Shown: in pieces, positions 1 through 7,729 of the stretch | Numbering within the stretch: position 1 is the first letter of the stretch | How the letters are laid out: the number at the start of each line of letters is the position of its first letter | Source of the DNA: Chloroflexota bacterium | Lineage (GTDB): Bacteria; Chloroflexota; Chloroflexia; Chloroflexales; Roseiflexaceae | Assembly: GCA_018969485.1 (NCBI GenBank) | Contig: JAGWYG010000033.1 | Span: 1 to 33,094, forward strand | DNA: 33,094 nucleotides | Direction: 5' to 3' | Translations under genes and position numbers: made by a program | The notes under the pieces: model-generated | The model's input: the letters and a program-made list of their open reading frames with translations, nothing else | Database searches by the model: none | What the model was told of the DNA's origin: nothing

Positions 1-21
1 CGGCGCGACGACGAAGAGTGA
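1..21 (+). CDS. 3' end of a Gly/Arg-rich (RGG-type) protein gene, partial
   Basis: The first 21 bases read in frame 1 as RRDDEE followed by TGA. The same bases end a Gly/Arg-rich repeat array about 448 bp downstream, so this is probably the true C-terminus of a gene that begins left of the window. In the downstream copy the array is preceded by VAVLNPAREGGYGG, which resembles the last strand of an RRM domain running into an RGG tail. The parent gene may therefore be an RRM-RGG RNA-binding protein. That identification is inference; only seven codons are visible. Confidence 0.35.
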   Translation, partial: RRDDEE

Positions 22-128
22 GCAGTTGGCAGGCGCCCGGGCATGCCGACGGCGGCCGGGTGGCAGGCAGGGCGGCGATCCGGCATGGCACGGGTCGTCG
101 TCCTGGCCCGGGCGTGGCTGCCACGCGA
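1..128 (+). repeat. Copy A of a 128-bp near-perfect direct repeat
   Basis: Positions 1-128 recur at 449-576 with only a couple of substitutions (for example GGCACGGG versus GGCGCGGG). The repeat covers the RRDDEE-stop codons and the roughly 107 bp of flanking sequence that follow. After CCACGCGA the two copies diverge. The offset of 448 bp is not a multiple of three. This looks like a tandem duplication of a gene 3' end plus its downstream flank, or an assembly join through a repeat. Confidence 0.85.
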
Positions 129-129
129 C

Positions 130-469
130 GTGACTGATGCAGTGGCCGTGCTCAATCCAGCGCGCGAGGGTGGCTACGGCGGCCCGTGGCGTGAGGGCGG
201 CTACGGTGGCCCACGGCGCGAGGGTGGCTTCGGTGGACCACGGCGCGACGATGGCCCGCGGCGCGAGGGTGGCTTCGGTGGACCACGGCGCGACGATGGC
301 CCACGGCGCGAGGGTGGCTTCGGTGGACCACGGCGCGACGATGGCCCGCGGCGCGAGGGTGGCTTCGGTGGACCACGGCGCGACGGCGGCCCGCGGCGTG
401 AGGGCGGCTTCGGTGGCCCGCGGCGCGACGGCGGCCCGCGGCGACCCACGGCGCGACGACGAAGAGTGA
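130..469 (+). pseudogene. Duplicated RGG-repeat tail, probably a non-functional gene fragment
   Basis: In frame 1, VAVLNPAR is followed by two 27-bp units (163-189 and 190-216, REGGYGGP plus W or R) and five 45-bp units (217-441, REGGFGGPRR-D-D/G-GPR). There is no upstream domain and no convincing ribosome site. The first ATG in frame, at 43, lies in the flank of copy A. After 441 the unit is broken, so the expected RRDDEE-stop (449-469) lies in frame 2 and not in the frame of the repeats. The fragment is best explained as a duplicated and frame-disrupted C-terminal part of the gene ending at 21. A true frameshift and an assembly error cannot be told apart here. Confidence 0.5.
217..441 (+). 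repeat. Five tandem 45-bp units encoding a Gly/Arg/Asp-rich 15-mer
   Basis: Units start at 217, 262, 307, 352 and 397. Each encodes REGGFGGPRRDDGPR, or DG in place of DD in the last two. They are adjacent with no spacers. Gly-Phe/Tyr-Gly with flanking Arg is typical of RGG-type RNA-binding tails. Confidence 0.9.
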
Positions 470-576
470 GCAGTTGGCAGGCGCCCGGGCATGCCGACGG
501 CGGCCGGGTGGCAGGCAGGGCGGCGATCCGGCATGGCGCGGGTCGTCGTCCTGGCCCGGGCGCGGCTGCCACGCGA
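449..576 (+). repeat. Copy B of the 128-bp direct repeat
   Basis: This is the second copy of positions 1-128. It includes the RRDDEE-stop segment and its downstream flank, then diverges into GATAGTGCACGC. Confidence 0.85.
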
Positions 577-577
577 G

Positions 578-1104
578 ATAGTGCACGCTGAGCGCTGACG
601 TGGGGGCATGCGTCAGTGCCGGCGCGTGGGGCACGGGTTCCGCCGGCCTGGGCTGGCACGTCCGTACAATCCTGGCGCTACGCTCGCATGGAGACCGCCG
701 GCGTACGCATACGCCGTGCTATCCGCCGCGAAAGCGCGGTCGGAGTTCCGCTGGCGATGCACAGCACGTCACCACCACACGCAACGCCGCCTTCACATGC
801 TGGTGCGCCTGCATGCGCACCAGCCATTCCCGATCGTTCGGCCGCCCAAGTGCGTCGGCAGTGCTCAGGGGATGCCAGGCGACGGAACGCTGCGCACCGA
901 TCGGGCACGCGCCCCTGATGGCGCGGGACCTCGGTCGCTGGCCCATGAAGCCCCGGGCGATCCAGTCCGTTGCACCCACGATCGTACGCCGCCGGCGTCC
1001 GTCTCGCAGATTCACACGACCCACGCCCACCAGTGCGCATCCAGCGCCAGCCATGCTGCGTAGTGAACGACACGGCGCGTGTATGGTATGCAAAGGATTC
1101 TTCG
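578..1104. other. Intergenic stretch with no supported gene
   Basis: About 530 bp between the duplicated fragment and the aldehyde dehydrogenase. Open frames of up to about 200 codons exist on both strands, but they overlap each other, give Arg/Ser/His/Pro-rich protein without recognisable domains, and lack ribosome sites. These are typical random open frames in high-GC DNA. A TACAAT at 664-669 and a TATGGT at 1083-1088 are possible -10 boxes; the second lies just before the aldehyde dehydrogenase ribosome site. I see no tRNA or hairpin terminator here. Confidence 0.5.
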
Positions 1105-2649
1105 ATGACCAAGATGATCGCTCCGGAAGTCGAGTGGTCGGGCCTGCTGTCGCAGGCGCGGAGCGCCTTCCCCGAGGCGTTCGATTCCAGTGGCCATGCC
1201 CTCAACCTGATCGCCGGTGAGTGGGGCCATCCCGGGAACGGCAAGCACTTCCTCTCGCCGGTCGATGGCAGCGAGCTCGGCCTCTATCCGATGATCGACC
1301 TCGACACTGCCTTGCGTGCCGTCTCGGCCGCCGCCGAAGAATTCGATACCTGGTCGCGCGTCGACCTCGATACCCGTCGGACGCGGGTGCTGGCCTGTCT
1401 CGACGGGCTACGGCAGCATCGCGATCTGATCGCCCGGCTGCTGATCTGGGAGATCGGCAAGCCCTGGGCGCAGGCCTGCGTCGACGTCGACCGCTGCATC
1501 AGCGGCGTCGAGTGGTACCTCGAGCACATTCCCTCGATGATGCAGTGGCGCAAGCCGCTCGGCCTGATCTCGAACATCGCCTCGTGGAACTATCCGCTCT
1601 CGGTGCTGGTGCACGCGATGCTGGTGCAGGTGCTCGCCGGCAATCCGGTGATCGCCAAGACGCCCAGCGACGGCGGCCTGTATGCGCTGACCGTCTCGCT
1701 GGCGATCGCACGGCGCGCCGGCCTGCCGGTGTCGCTGGTGAGCGGCTCGGGCGGCCAACTGAGCGAGGCGCTGGTGCGCAATCCCGATATCGCCTGTCTG
1801 GCGTTTGTCGGCGGCAAGACCAATGGCCGCGACATCGCATCGAGCCTGTATGATCGCAACAAGCGCTACATGCTCGAGATGGAAGGCGTCAACGCCTACG
1901 GTATCTGGCAGTTCAGCGACTGGGACAGCCTGGGGAAGCAACTGAGGCGTGGGTTTGACTACGGCAAGCAGCGCTGCACCGCCTATGTGCGGCTGGTCGT
2001 CCAGCGGCAACTGTTCCCGCAGTTTCTCGAGATGTATCTGCCGGTGCTCAAGTCGCTGCGCTTCGGCAATCCGACGCTCGTCGACCAGCCGGGCGATCCG
2101 CTGCCGACTCTCGACTTCGGCCCGATGATCAACAGCCGCAAGGTCGAAGAGCTGCGGGTGATGTACAGCGAGGCGATCGGCAGCGGTGCGGTCAGCCTGT
2201 ACGAGGGACATTTCGACGAGGCGATGTTCTTGCCCAATCAGGATATTTCGGCGTACATCGCGCCGGCGTCGGTGTTCAATCTGCCGCGCAACTGCCGGCT
2301 GCACCACAACGAGCCGTTCGGCCCGATCGACAGCGTCGTGGTGGTCGATCGCGTCGAGGAACTGATCGCCGAGATGAACATCTCGAACGGCTCGCTGGTG
2401 TCGTCGATCGCCAGCGACAACAAGCGGCTGGCACAGCAGGTCGCCAGCGAGATCCGCGCATTCAAGGTCGGCATCAACACCATCCGCTCGCGTGGCGACC
2501 GCGATGAAGTCTTCGGCGGCATCGGCCAGTCATGGCGCGGATGCTTCGTCGGCGGCAAATACCTGGTCGAGTCGGTCACGATTGGCGCGCCGGGCGAGCG
2601 GTTGATGGGCAACTTCCCCGACTATACGCTGATGCCCGACGCACGCTGA
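1105..2649 (+). CDS. Divergent aldehyde dehydrogenase family protein
   Basis: A 514-residue protein of the NAD(P)-dependent aldehyde dehydrogenase superfamily, which oxidises aldehydes to acids through a cysteine thioester. The catalytic set is visible: Asn162 in SWNYPL, Glu258 in LEMEG and the nucleophile Cys291 in KQRCTA. The Glu-Cys spacing of 33 matches the family. Near the C-terminus, NEPFGPI corresponds to the usual E-x-FGP motif. Several signatures are unusual: LEMEGVN replaces the common LELGG, and VGGKTNG replaces the F-TGS-x-x-x-G nucleotide-binding stretch, so substrate and cofactor cannot be assigned. The frame is open from 970, but I chose ATG 1105 because AAAGGA (1093-1098) is well placed and the upstream residues are low quality. 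It stands alone, with no obvious operon partner. Family assignment is secure; the substrate is unknown. Confidence 0.85.
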   Translation: MTKMIAPEVEWSGLLSQARSAFPEAFDSSGHALNLIAGEWGHPGNGKHFLSPVDGSELGLYPMIDLDTALRAVSAAAEEFDTWSRVDLDTRRTRVLACLDGLRQHRDLIARLLIWEIGKPWAQACVDVDRCISGVEWYLEHIPSMMQWRKPLGLISNIASWNYPLSVLVHAMLVQVLAGNPVIAKTPSDGGLYALTVSLAIARRAGLPVSLVSGSGGQLSEALVRNPDIACLAFVGGKTNGRDIASSLYDRNKRYMLEMEGVNAYGIWQFSDWDSLGKQLRRGFDYGKQRCTAYVRLVVQRQLFPQFLEMYLPVLKSLRFGNPTLVDQPGDPLPTLDFGPMINSRKVEELRVMYSEAIGSGAVSLYEGHFDEAMFLPNQDISAYIAPASVFNLPRNCRLHHNEPFGPIDSVVVVDRVEELIAEMNISNGSLVSSIASDNKRLAQQVASEIRAFKVGINTIRSRGDRDEVFGGIGQSWRGCFVGGKYLVESVTIGAPGERLMGNFPDYTLMPDAR

Positions 2650-2663
2650 GCCGCGCGCGCGGC
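2650..2663. terminator. GC palindrome just after the aldehyde dehydrogenase stop (possible hairpin)
   Basis: GCCGCGCGCGCGGC is a perfect 14-bp palindrome starting directly after the TGA. It could form a short stem-loop at the 3' end of the transcript. No T-tract follows, so an intrinsic terminator is only a weak suggestion. Confidence 0.25.
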
Positions 2664-2693
2664 AGTGCGGTGGTTGTCGATCCTGCGCACGCC

Positions 2694-2730
2694 CCACGAA
2701 CCGTGCCACCGGTGCGGTTCGTGGTATGAT
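2694..2730 (+). promoter_or_regulatory. Inverted repeat abutting a TATGAT -10 box upstream of the AcuI-type gene
   Basis: CCACGAACCG (2694-2703) and CGGTTCGTGG (2715-2724) form a perfect 10-bp inverted repeat around a loop containing the palindrome CACCGGTG (2707-2714). TATGAT follows at 2725-2730, about 60 bp before the reductase start. No TTGACA-like -35 is visible. The repeat occupies the spacer and -35 area, so it could be an operator, or a hairpin ending the upstream transcript. Its function is inferred from position only. Confidence 0.4.
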
Positions 2731-2789
2731 CTGGCGGCGGCCCGCCGGGCCGTGGGCCGCGCGGCGGCCGTGATTCGGGGGGCGATATC

Positions 2790-3785
2790 ATGAGCGGGAT
2801 GGTTCGTGCGCTGCTGCTTGAGCGCACCGGCGATGGTGCGTTGCGCTGTACGGTTCAGCAGCTCGACGATGCGGCGCTGCCGGCCGGCAACGTCGTCGTC
2901 GATGTCCAGTACTCGAGCCTGAACTACAAGGACGGCTTGAGTATCAGCGGCGCTGCGCGCATCGCACGCAGCTTCCCGATCGTCCCGGGCATCGATCTGG
3001 CAGGCGTCGTGCGTGAGTCGGGTGATGCGCGGTTCGCGGCCGGCGATGCGGTCGTCCTCACGGGCTATGGCATCGGCGAGCGCCATTGGGGCGGCTATAC
3101 CGAGCGGACCCGCGTGTCGGCCGACTGGCTGGTGCCGCTGCCGGCGCCGCTGACGCTGCGCCAGGCGATGGTCATCGGTACCGCCGGGTTCACCGCGATG
3201 CTGGCGGTGATGGCGTTGGAGCGCGCCGGCGTAACGCCGCGCGGCGGCGAGGTGCTGGTGAGCGGCGGCGGTGGCGGCGTGGGTGGCGTCGCGATCGCGC
3301 TGCTGGCGCGTCGCGGCTATCGGGTGGTGGCGGCGAGCGGGCGGCCCGAACTGGGCGACTATCTGCGCGAGCTTGGGGCGACGGCAGTCATCGAGCGCGG
3401 CGTGCTGAGCGCACCCGGCAAGCCGCTCGAATCCGAGCGCTGGGCTGGCGCCATCGACACCGTCGGCGGTGACACACTGGCGGGCATCATTCGCGGGCTG
3501 GCCTATGGCGGGGCGGTGGCCGCCTGCGGCAACGCTGGCGGCGCGACGCTCGCGACCACCGTCTTTCCGTTCATTCTGCGTGGCGCCCAACTCATCGGCA
3601 TCGACTCGGTGCAGTGCCCGGCGGAGCCCCGCCGCGCGGCGTGGCGCCGTCTGGCCGACGATCTCAATGCGGCGCAGCTCGAACGCCTGGCGCACGAGAT
3701 CGGCCTGGCCGATGTCCCGCACTACGCCAGCGAGATCGTGGCCGGCCGGGTTCGCGGCCGGGTGGTGGTCGACGTGCGCCGCTGA
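2790..3785 (+). CDS. acuI: Acrylyl-CoA reductase-type MDR oxidoreductase (AcuI/YhdH family)
   Basis: A 331-residue zinc-free medium-chain dehydrogenase/reductase of the YhdH/AcuI family. The characterised members reduce acryloyl-CoA to propionyl-CoA with NADPH, in the cytoplasm. Family hallmarks are visible: SSLNYKDGL near residue 45, PGIDLAG near 68, a glycine-rich Rossmann loop (SGGGGGVG) near 153 and the late segment FILRG-x-x-L-x-GIDSV. The length matches the family. ATG 2790 follows a GGGGGG stretch at 2777-2782; ATG 2799 is an alternative. A promoter and inverted repeat lie upstream, and the M23 peptidase gene starts 21 bp after the stop, so they may be co-transcribed. Family assignment is firm. 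A role in propionate-type metabolism, such as the 3-hydroxypropionate cycle of some Chloroflexota, is only a possibility. Confidence 0.85.
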   Translation: MSGMVRALLLERTGDGALRCTVQQLDDAALPAGNVVVDVQYSSLNYKDGLSISGAARIARSFPIVPGIDLAGVVRESGDARFAAGDAVVLTGYGIGERHWGGYTERTRVSADWLVPLPAPLTLRQAMVIGTAGFTAMLAVMALERAGVTPRGGEVLVSGGGGGVGGVAIALLARRGYRVVAASGRPELGDYLRELGATAVIERGVLSAPGKPLESERWAGAIDTVGGDTLAGIIRGLAYGGAVAACGNAGGATLATTVFPFILRGAQLIGIDSVQCPAEPRRAAWRRLADDLNAAQLERLAHEIGLADVPHYASEIVAGRVRGRVVVDVRR

Positions 3786-3806
3786 TGCGCCCGGCAGAGA
3801 GACCAC

Positions 3807-5846
3807 ATGGACAGGCGACGACGGGCCGTATGGCTGGCATTGATCGCAATCCTGGCGCTGCCGTTACCGGCACGGGCCGCCACTGCCGGCTGCGATGGCG
3901 TGCGCGTGGGGTTGCCGGCAGGCAGCGTCGCGGCCGCTGATGCCGCCACCGCGCTGTCGCTGGTGCTGTCGACGGCGGCGCTGAGCGGCGCGCCGGCGTG
4001 TGTGCTGGTCGGTCTGCTCGCCGCGGGCGATGCGGTCGCTGATCGTCCGATAGCGCCGGGCGGGCCGCCCGGCCTGGCCGCCCAGCTCGAATGGGCGGCC
4101 GCGTGGCTGCGCACTGACACCGTCCCGAATGTGCTTGAGTTCCGCGACGGCCGGATCGTGCTGCCGGCGAAGCTCACGCTGCAGGAGCGCGCCGTGTGGC
4201 AGGTGCTGGCCGCCGGGCGCAGCCAGGCGGCGTGGCTGCGCGCACGCGCGAAGTTCGCCCGGCACCCCGCGGCCGACGAGGTGCAGCGCGTCGCGCCGGC
4301 CGCGCCACGCGACACCGGCGGCGTCGTGCTCGGGCGTCCCTGGCCGGCCGGCACCAATGTGGCGCACCTCAGCTTCTTCGACCACTACTTCCCGGATGTC
4401 GATCGTGTGCCGGCGCAGCAGCGCAACCGTGTGATGATCGACTATCTCGGCCGTACCGGCTCGCGCTACGATGGCCACGACGGCCATGACTACACCTTTC
4501 CCGATGCCCAGCTTGCGACCCCGGTGCTCGCTGCGGCGCCCGGGACGGCCTATGCATTCGGTACCGATGCGCGCGGCCTGGGGGTGGTCATCCGCCATGC
4601 TGCCGGCTTCGAGACGGTGTACTGGCACCTCGGGTCGATCGATGGTGGTCTGGCGGCGCTGATCGACCGTCAGATCGGCCTGCCGGTGGCGGCCGGCGAG
4701 CGCATCGGCACCAGCGGCGCGAGCGGCACGACGGGTGTGCCGCACCTGCACTTCGAGGTGCGCCGCCATGGCAGGCAGTTCGATCCGTATGGCTGGTATG
4801 GGCCGGCCGGCGATCCGTGCGCCGGCTATGCCTGGTGTGCGACGAGCAGTTGGCTCTGGAGCCCAGCGCTCGCCGGCGAGTTCGATTTCACGCCACCGGT
4901 CACCGATGCGGTCGCGCCACGGCTGACCATGACCGTCGACCCGGATCCGGCGGTCGGGCTGCTGGCGCGGCTCGACGGGGACGCGCTGCAGGCGATTGGC
5001 CAGGGCACTCCGCAGCTCGCCGGCGCCCCGACGTTCGTCAGCGGTCGCGTGGGCGATGCGGTGACGCTGAGCGGCACGGATCGGCTGGCGTATGCTGCCG
5101 CGCCCCATCTCGATCCGGCGCTGGGGGCGATCGCGCTGTGGGTCTATGTGCCGCTGGGGGCCGTCGGGACGGTGCTGGCGAGCAGCGCCGATCCGACGGC
5201 GCCGCGGGGTGGCGCCGGCACGCTGGAGCTGCGCCGTGAGCTGCGTGGCGTGACGTACACCTGGGTGTTCGCGACGGTCGGCGATGCCGGCACCACGCAG
5301 CGCGACGAACTGCTGGCAGCCGACGGACTCGCGCCGGGATGGCGGCATCTGGTGGTGGTGTGGCGGCGTAGCGATGGCCTCAAGCAGCTCTCGCTCGATG
5401 GCCGGCTGGCTGCGAGCACGACGCAGGTGCCGCTGCCCGCGGGCCTCGGGCTCACCGTCGAGCTTGGCCGGCTCGCGCCCGACGCGCCGGCGGCGCCCTT
5501 CAGCTATGATGAGCTGGTGATCTATCGGACGATCCGCACCGCATCGCAGGTGAGCGCCCTGGCGAATGGCAGCGCGCGCTTCAGCATCACGCCCGTGCCG
5601 CGCGACCGCATCACCGTCGATGTGAATGCCATGGATCGCGAGAGCAGCCTGGGCGAACTGGTGCTGTACGTCGACGATCGGCCGGTGAGTCGCGGCGCGT
5701 TCCGCGAGACCCTGCTGCTGCAGCCCCCGGCCGCGCTCTGGTCGCTGACGGTGCGCATCGCAGACGTCGCGGGCAATGCCACCGCCGCGACGCAGGTCGT
5801 GCCACTCGGCCGACAGCTGTTCGTGCCGCGCGTCGCGGCACCGTGA
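3807..5846 (+). CDS. Secreted M23 (LytM-type) metallopeptidase with a LamG-like domain
   Basis: A 679-residue exported protein. Residues 1-24 form a signal peptide (basic start, hydrophobic core, ARA-A cleavage). The middle holds an M23 peptidase fold: metal ligands His224 and Asp228 in HDGHD, the segment AxGTAYAFG, TVYWHLG near 273, and His313-Leu-His315 in the diagnostic HLHFEVR. Such enzymes cut peptide cross-links in cell walls or other glycine-rich peptides. Residues about 405-575 look like a concanavalin/LamG beta-sandwich (DAVTLSG, IALWVYVP, WRHLVVVW, YDELVIY), often a carbohydrate-binding module. The last 100 residues resemble an Ig-like beta domain. ATG 3807 has a weak GAGAG site. 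All zinc ligands are present, so it is probably active outside the membrane. The substrate is not known. Confidence 0.85.
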   Translation: MDRRRRAVWLALIAILALPLPARAATAGCDGVRVGLPAGSVAAADAATALSLVLSTAALSGAPACVLVGLLAAGDAVADRPIAPGGPPGLAAQLEWAAAWLRTDTVPNVLEFRDGRIVLPAKLTLQERAVWQVLAAGRSQAAWLRARAKFARHPAADEVQRVAPAAPRDTGGVVLGRPWPAGTNVAHLSFFDHYFPDVDRVPAQQRNRVMIDYLGRTGSRYDGHDGHDYTFPDAQLATPVLAAAPGTAYAFGTDARGLGVVIRHAAGFETVYWHLGSIDGGLAALIDRQIGLPVAAGERIGTSGASGTTGVPHLHFEVRRHGRQFDPYGWYGPAGDPCAGYAWCATSSWLWSPALAGEFDFTPPVTDAVAPRLTMTVDPDPAVGLLARLDGDALQAIGQGTPQLAGAPTFVSGRVGDAVTLSGTDRLAYAAAPHLDPALGAIALWVYVPLGAVGTVLASSADPTAPRGGAGTLELRRELRGVTYTWVFATVGDAGTTQRDELLAADGLAPGWRHLVVVWRRSDGLKQLSLDGRLAASTTQVPLPAGLGLTVELGRLAPDAPAAPFSYDELVIYRTIRTASQVSALANGSARFSITPVPRDRITVDVNAMDRESSLGELVLYVDDRPVSRGAFRETLLLQPPAALWSLTVRIADVAGNATAATQVVPLGRQLFVPRVAAP

Positions 5847-5877
5847 GCGACACGCCACCGCGCGGCGGGGCCGGTGG

Positions 5878-5906
5878 TTGACGCGGCCGGCCATGCTGCC
5901 TATAAT
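5878..5906 (+). promoter_or_regulatory. Sigma70-type promoter (TTGACG - 17 bp - TATAAT)
   Basis: TTGACG at 5878-5883 and a consensus TATAAT at 5901-5906 are separated by exactly 17 bp. They sit about 48 bp before the start of the small membrane protein gene, between it and the M23 peptidase stop at 5846. It is one of the two best promoters in the window. Confidence 0.75.
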
Positions 5907-5953
5907 GCGTGCCGGTCCCGTCCGTCGTTCCACCGAGAGAGGATGCCGTCGTC

Positions 5954-6427
5954 ATGTGGTACCCACTGGTGCTTTCGCTGCACTCGATCACGCGCTGGGC
6001 AGTCATCATCTTCGGCGTCATGGTCATCGCACAGGCAGTCCTCGGTATCGCCGGCAGACGCGCCTGGCTCGCGAATGACCAGCGCGGCGTCAGCGGGTTC
6101 TTCTGGTCGGTCAACATCCAGATCGTGCTGGGGCTCATCCTGTACGTGTTTCTCAGCCCCGTCGTCCAGGGCGCACTGAGCGATCTCGGCGGCGCGATGC
6201 GGGATGGGCGGGTGCGCTTCTGGCTGGTCGAGCACATGACGATGATGATCGTGGCGCTGGGGCTGGTGCACATCGGCGTCGCACGGATCCGGCGCGCCGC
6301 CGAAGCGCCCGCGAAGCACCGCGCCGCGCTGATCTTCGTCGGCATCGCTATGCTGCTCATCCTGGTCTCGATCCCGTGGCCCGGTACTGGCGCCGACCCG
6401 CGGCCGCTCTACCGCCTGCCGTGGTGA
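5954..6427 (+). CDS. Small four-helix membrane protein, cytochrome b-like family
   Basis: A 157-residue integral membrane protein with four predicted helices (about residues 5-30, 50-72, 95-115 and 125-145). It carries histidines in LHSITRW near the N-terminus, in LVEHMTMM, in LVHIG and in AKHRAA, and ends in a PWP segment. This pattern resembles a bacterial family often labelled cytochrome b, with the same VEHxTMM and KHR motifs. Haem binding is not demonstrated and is inferred from the paired membrane histidines. I chose ATG 5954 because MWYPLVLSLHS matches the usual start of such proteins; GAGAGG lies at 5937-5942. It has its own promoter, and a short hairpin follows the stop. Function unknown. 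Confidence 0.65.
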   Translation: MWYPLVLSLHSITRWAVIIFGVMVIAQAVLGIAGRRAWLANDQRGVSGFFWSVNIQIVLGLILYVFLSPVVQGALSDLGGAMRDGRVRFWLVEHMTMMIVALGLVHIGVARIRRAAEAPAKHRAALIFVGIAMLLILVSIPWPGTGADPRPLYRLPW

Positions 6428-6428
6428 T

Positions 6429-6446
6429 CCGGCGGCACACCGCCGG
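6429..6446. terminator. Short GC hairpin after the small membrane protein gene
   Basis: CCGGCGG (6429-6435) and CCGCCGG (6440-6446) are perfect 7-bp arms around a 4-base loop, directly after the TGA at 6425-6427. No T-run follows, so it may be a weak terminator, an mRNA-end stabiliser or chance. Confidence 0.35.
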
Positions 6447-6478
6447 AGTGCTGCCCGGGTTCTGTCGAGGAGCGGACG

Positions 6479-7729
6479 GTGGATGAGCGCTCGACGGAGC
6501 TGGAGCTGGTCCTCGATGGCATCGCCCAGGGTGGCGAGGCGGTCGGCCGGCATGCCGGAATGGTCGTGTTCGTCGCCGGTGGCCTGCCCGGCGAGCGCGT
6601 GCGGGCGCGTCTGGTGGCGCAGCAGGCCGGCTTCGGCCGTGCCCGCGTCCTCGAGATCCTGAGCGTATCGCCCGACCGGGTGGCGGCGCGCGAGCCGGAC
6701 GCAGCGCATATCGACTGGCAGCACATCGCTCCGGTGGCCCAGCAGCGGTTGCGTCAGACGATCGTGGCCGAGCAGTTGACCAAATTCTGTGGGACGGATC
6801 CATCGCTGGTCGGCGCGACGGTCGCCACGGCGGCGCCCTGGCACTACCGGAACACGCTGCGGCTTCACGTCGCAGGGCGGCAGGTCGGGTATTTCCGACG
6901 CGGCAGCCGATTGCTGCAGCCGCGTCGCGGCGATCCGCTGGCGCAGCCGCTGCTGAACGCGGTGCTGGAGCGACTCGCCGACGCGCTGTCTGTCGCGCCT
7001 GCCGACATGACCGGCGACATCACGCTCCGGCTGAGTGAGACGCACCAGTATGCTGTGGCGGCATGGCATGGCACCGATGCCGCGCGGCCGGCCCTGGCGC
7101 GCTGGCGTGCGGCCACGCCGGCGCTCGCCGGGATCGTCATGGGCGCCGGGGACGCGATCATCGGGGCGACCGACGTCATCGAGCGGCTGGATCCGGTCGT
7201 CTGGGCATTGCATCCGATGACGTTCACCCAGCCGAACCGGGCGGTGGTGCGGCACCTGGTGGCGCTGGTGCATGCCGGCCTGCAGTTGCGCGGCGGCGAG
7301 CGCGTGCTCGACCTGTATTGCGGTGCCGGTACGTTCGCCTTGCCGCTCGCGAGCCGTGGCATGCGCGTTACCGGCATCGAAGAGCAGCATGAGGCAGTGC
7401 ATGATGCCCGACGCAGCGCCGGCTACAGCGGAATCGCCGGGGCGCGATTTCATGTCGGGCGCGTCGAGGATGGCATCACGTCGCTCACCGGGCGCTTCGA
7501 CGCGGTCGTGCTCGACCCGCCACGCCGCGGGTGCCATCCGCGGGCGCTCGCGGCGCTCGGGCCGCTTGGCGCCAGGCGCCTGGCGTATGTCTCGTGCCAT
7601 CCCGGCACGCTCGCCCGCGACTGCCGGCAGTTGATCGATGCGGGCTATCGGCTGTGCCAGGTCACGCCGGTGGAATCGTTTCCCCAGACACCGCACGTCG
7701 AGGCGGTCGCGATCCTCGAGCGCGACTGA
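6479..7729 (+). CDS. RNA m5U methyltransferase (RlmD/TrmA family) without the Fe-S cysteine motif
   Basis: A 416-residue SAM-dependent enzyme of the RumA/TrmA family, which makes 5-methyluridine in rRNA or tRNA. An N-terminal TRAM domain spans about residues 5-60. The catalytic domain shows FTQPNRAV, the SAM site LDLYCGAGTFALPL, DPPRRG and the nucleophile Cys373 in YVSCHPGTLARD, followed by a late Glu in the PHVEAVA segment. In most RlmD/RlmC proteins a C-x5-C-G-G-C motif binding a 4Fe-4S cluster precedes WQH. Here that stretch reads AREPDAAHIDWQH and has no cysteine. The start is GTG 6479, with GAGGAG at 6467-6472. The target could be 23S rRNA or tRNA; sequence alone does not decide. The catalytic residues suggest an active enzyme. 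Confidence 0.88.
   Translation: MDERSTELELVLDGIAQGGEAVGRHAGMVVFVAGGLPGERVRARLVAQQAGFGRARVLEILSVSPDRVAAREPDAAHIDWQHIAPVAQQRLRQTIVAEQLTKFCGTDPSLVGATVATAAPWHYRNTLRLHVAGRQVGYFRRGSRLLQPRRGDPLAQPLLNAVLERLADALSVAPADMTGDITLRLSETHQYAVAAWHGTDAARPALARWRAATPALAGIVMGAGDAIIGATDVIERLDPVVWALHPMTFTQPNRAVVRHLVALVHAGLQLRGGERVLDLYCGAGTFALPLASRGMRVTGIEEQHEAVHDARRSAGYSGIAGARFHVGRVEDGITSLTGRFDAVVLDPPRRGCHPRALAALGPLGARRLAYVSCHPGTLARDCRQLIDAGYRLCQVTPVESFPQTPHVEAVAILERD

Noticed and set aside
217-441. CRISPR-like appearance of five regular repeats
   Set aside because: The 45-bp units are directly adjacent with no unique spacers, and they encode an in-frame Gly/Arg-rich peptide.
43-591. A 182-codon frame spanning the RGG repeats, starting at ATG 43
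   Set aside because: The ATG lies in the downstream flank of repeat copy A, there is no ribosome site, and the frame reads through the second copy's flank after the repeats break. It is better explained as a duplicated gene fragment.
3864-5933. Long minus-strand frame of 689 codons opposite the M23 peptidase
   Set aside because: It is a high-GC antisense shadow, rich in Arg, His and Gln, with no domain; the plus strand has clear motifs and a signal peptide.
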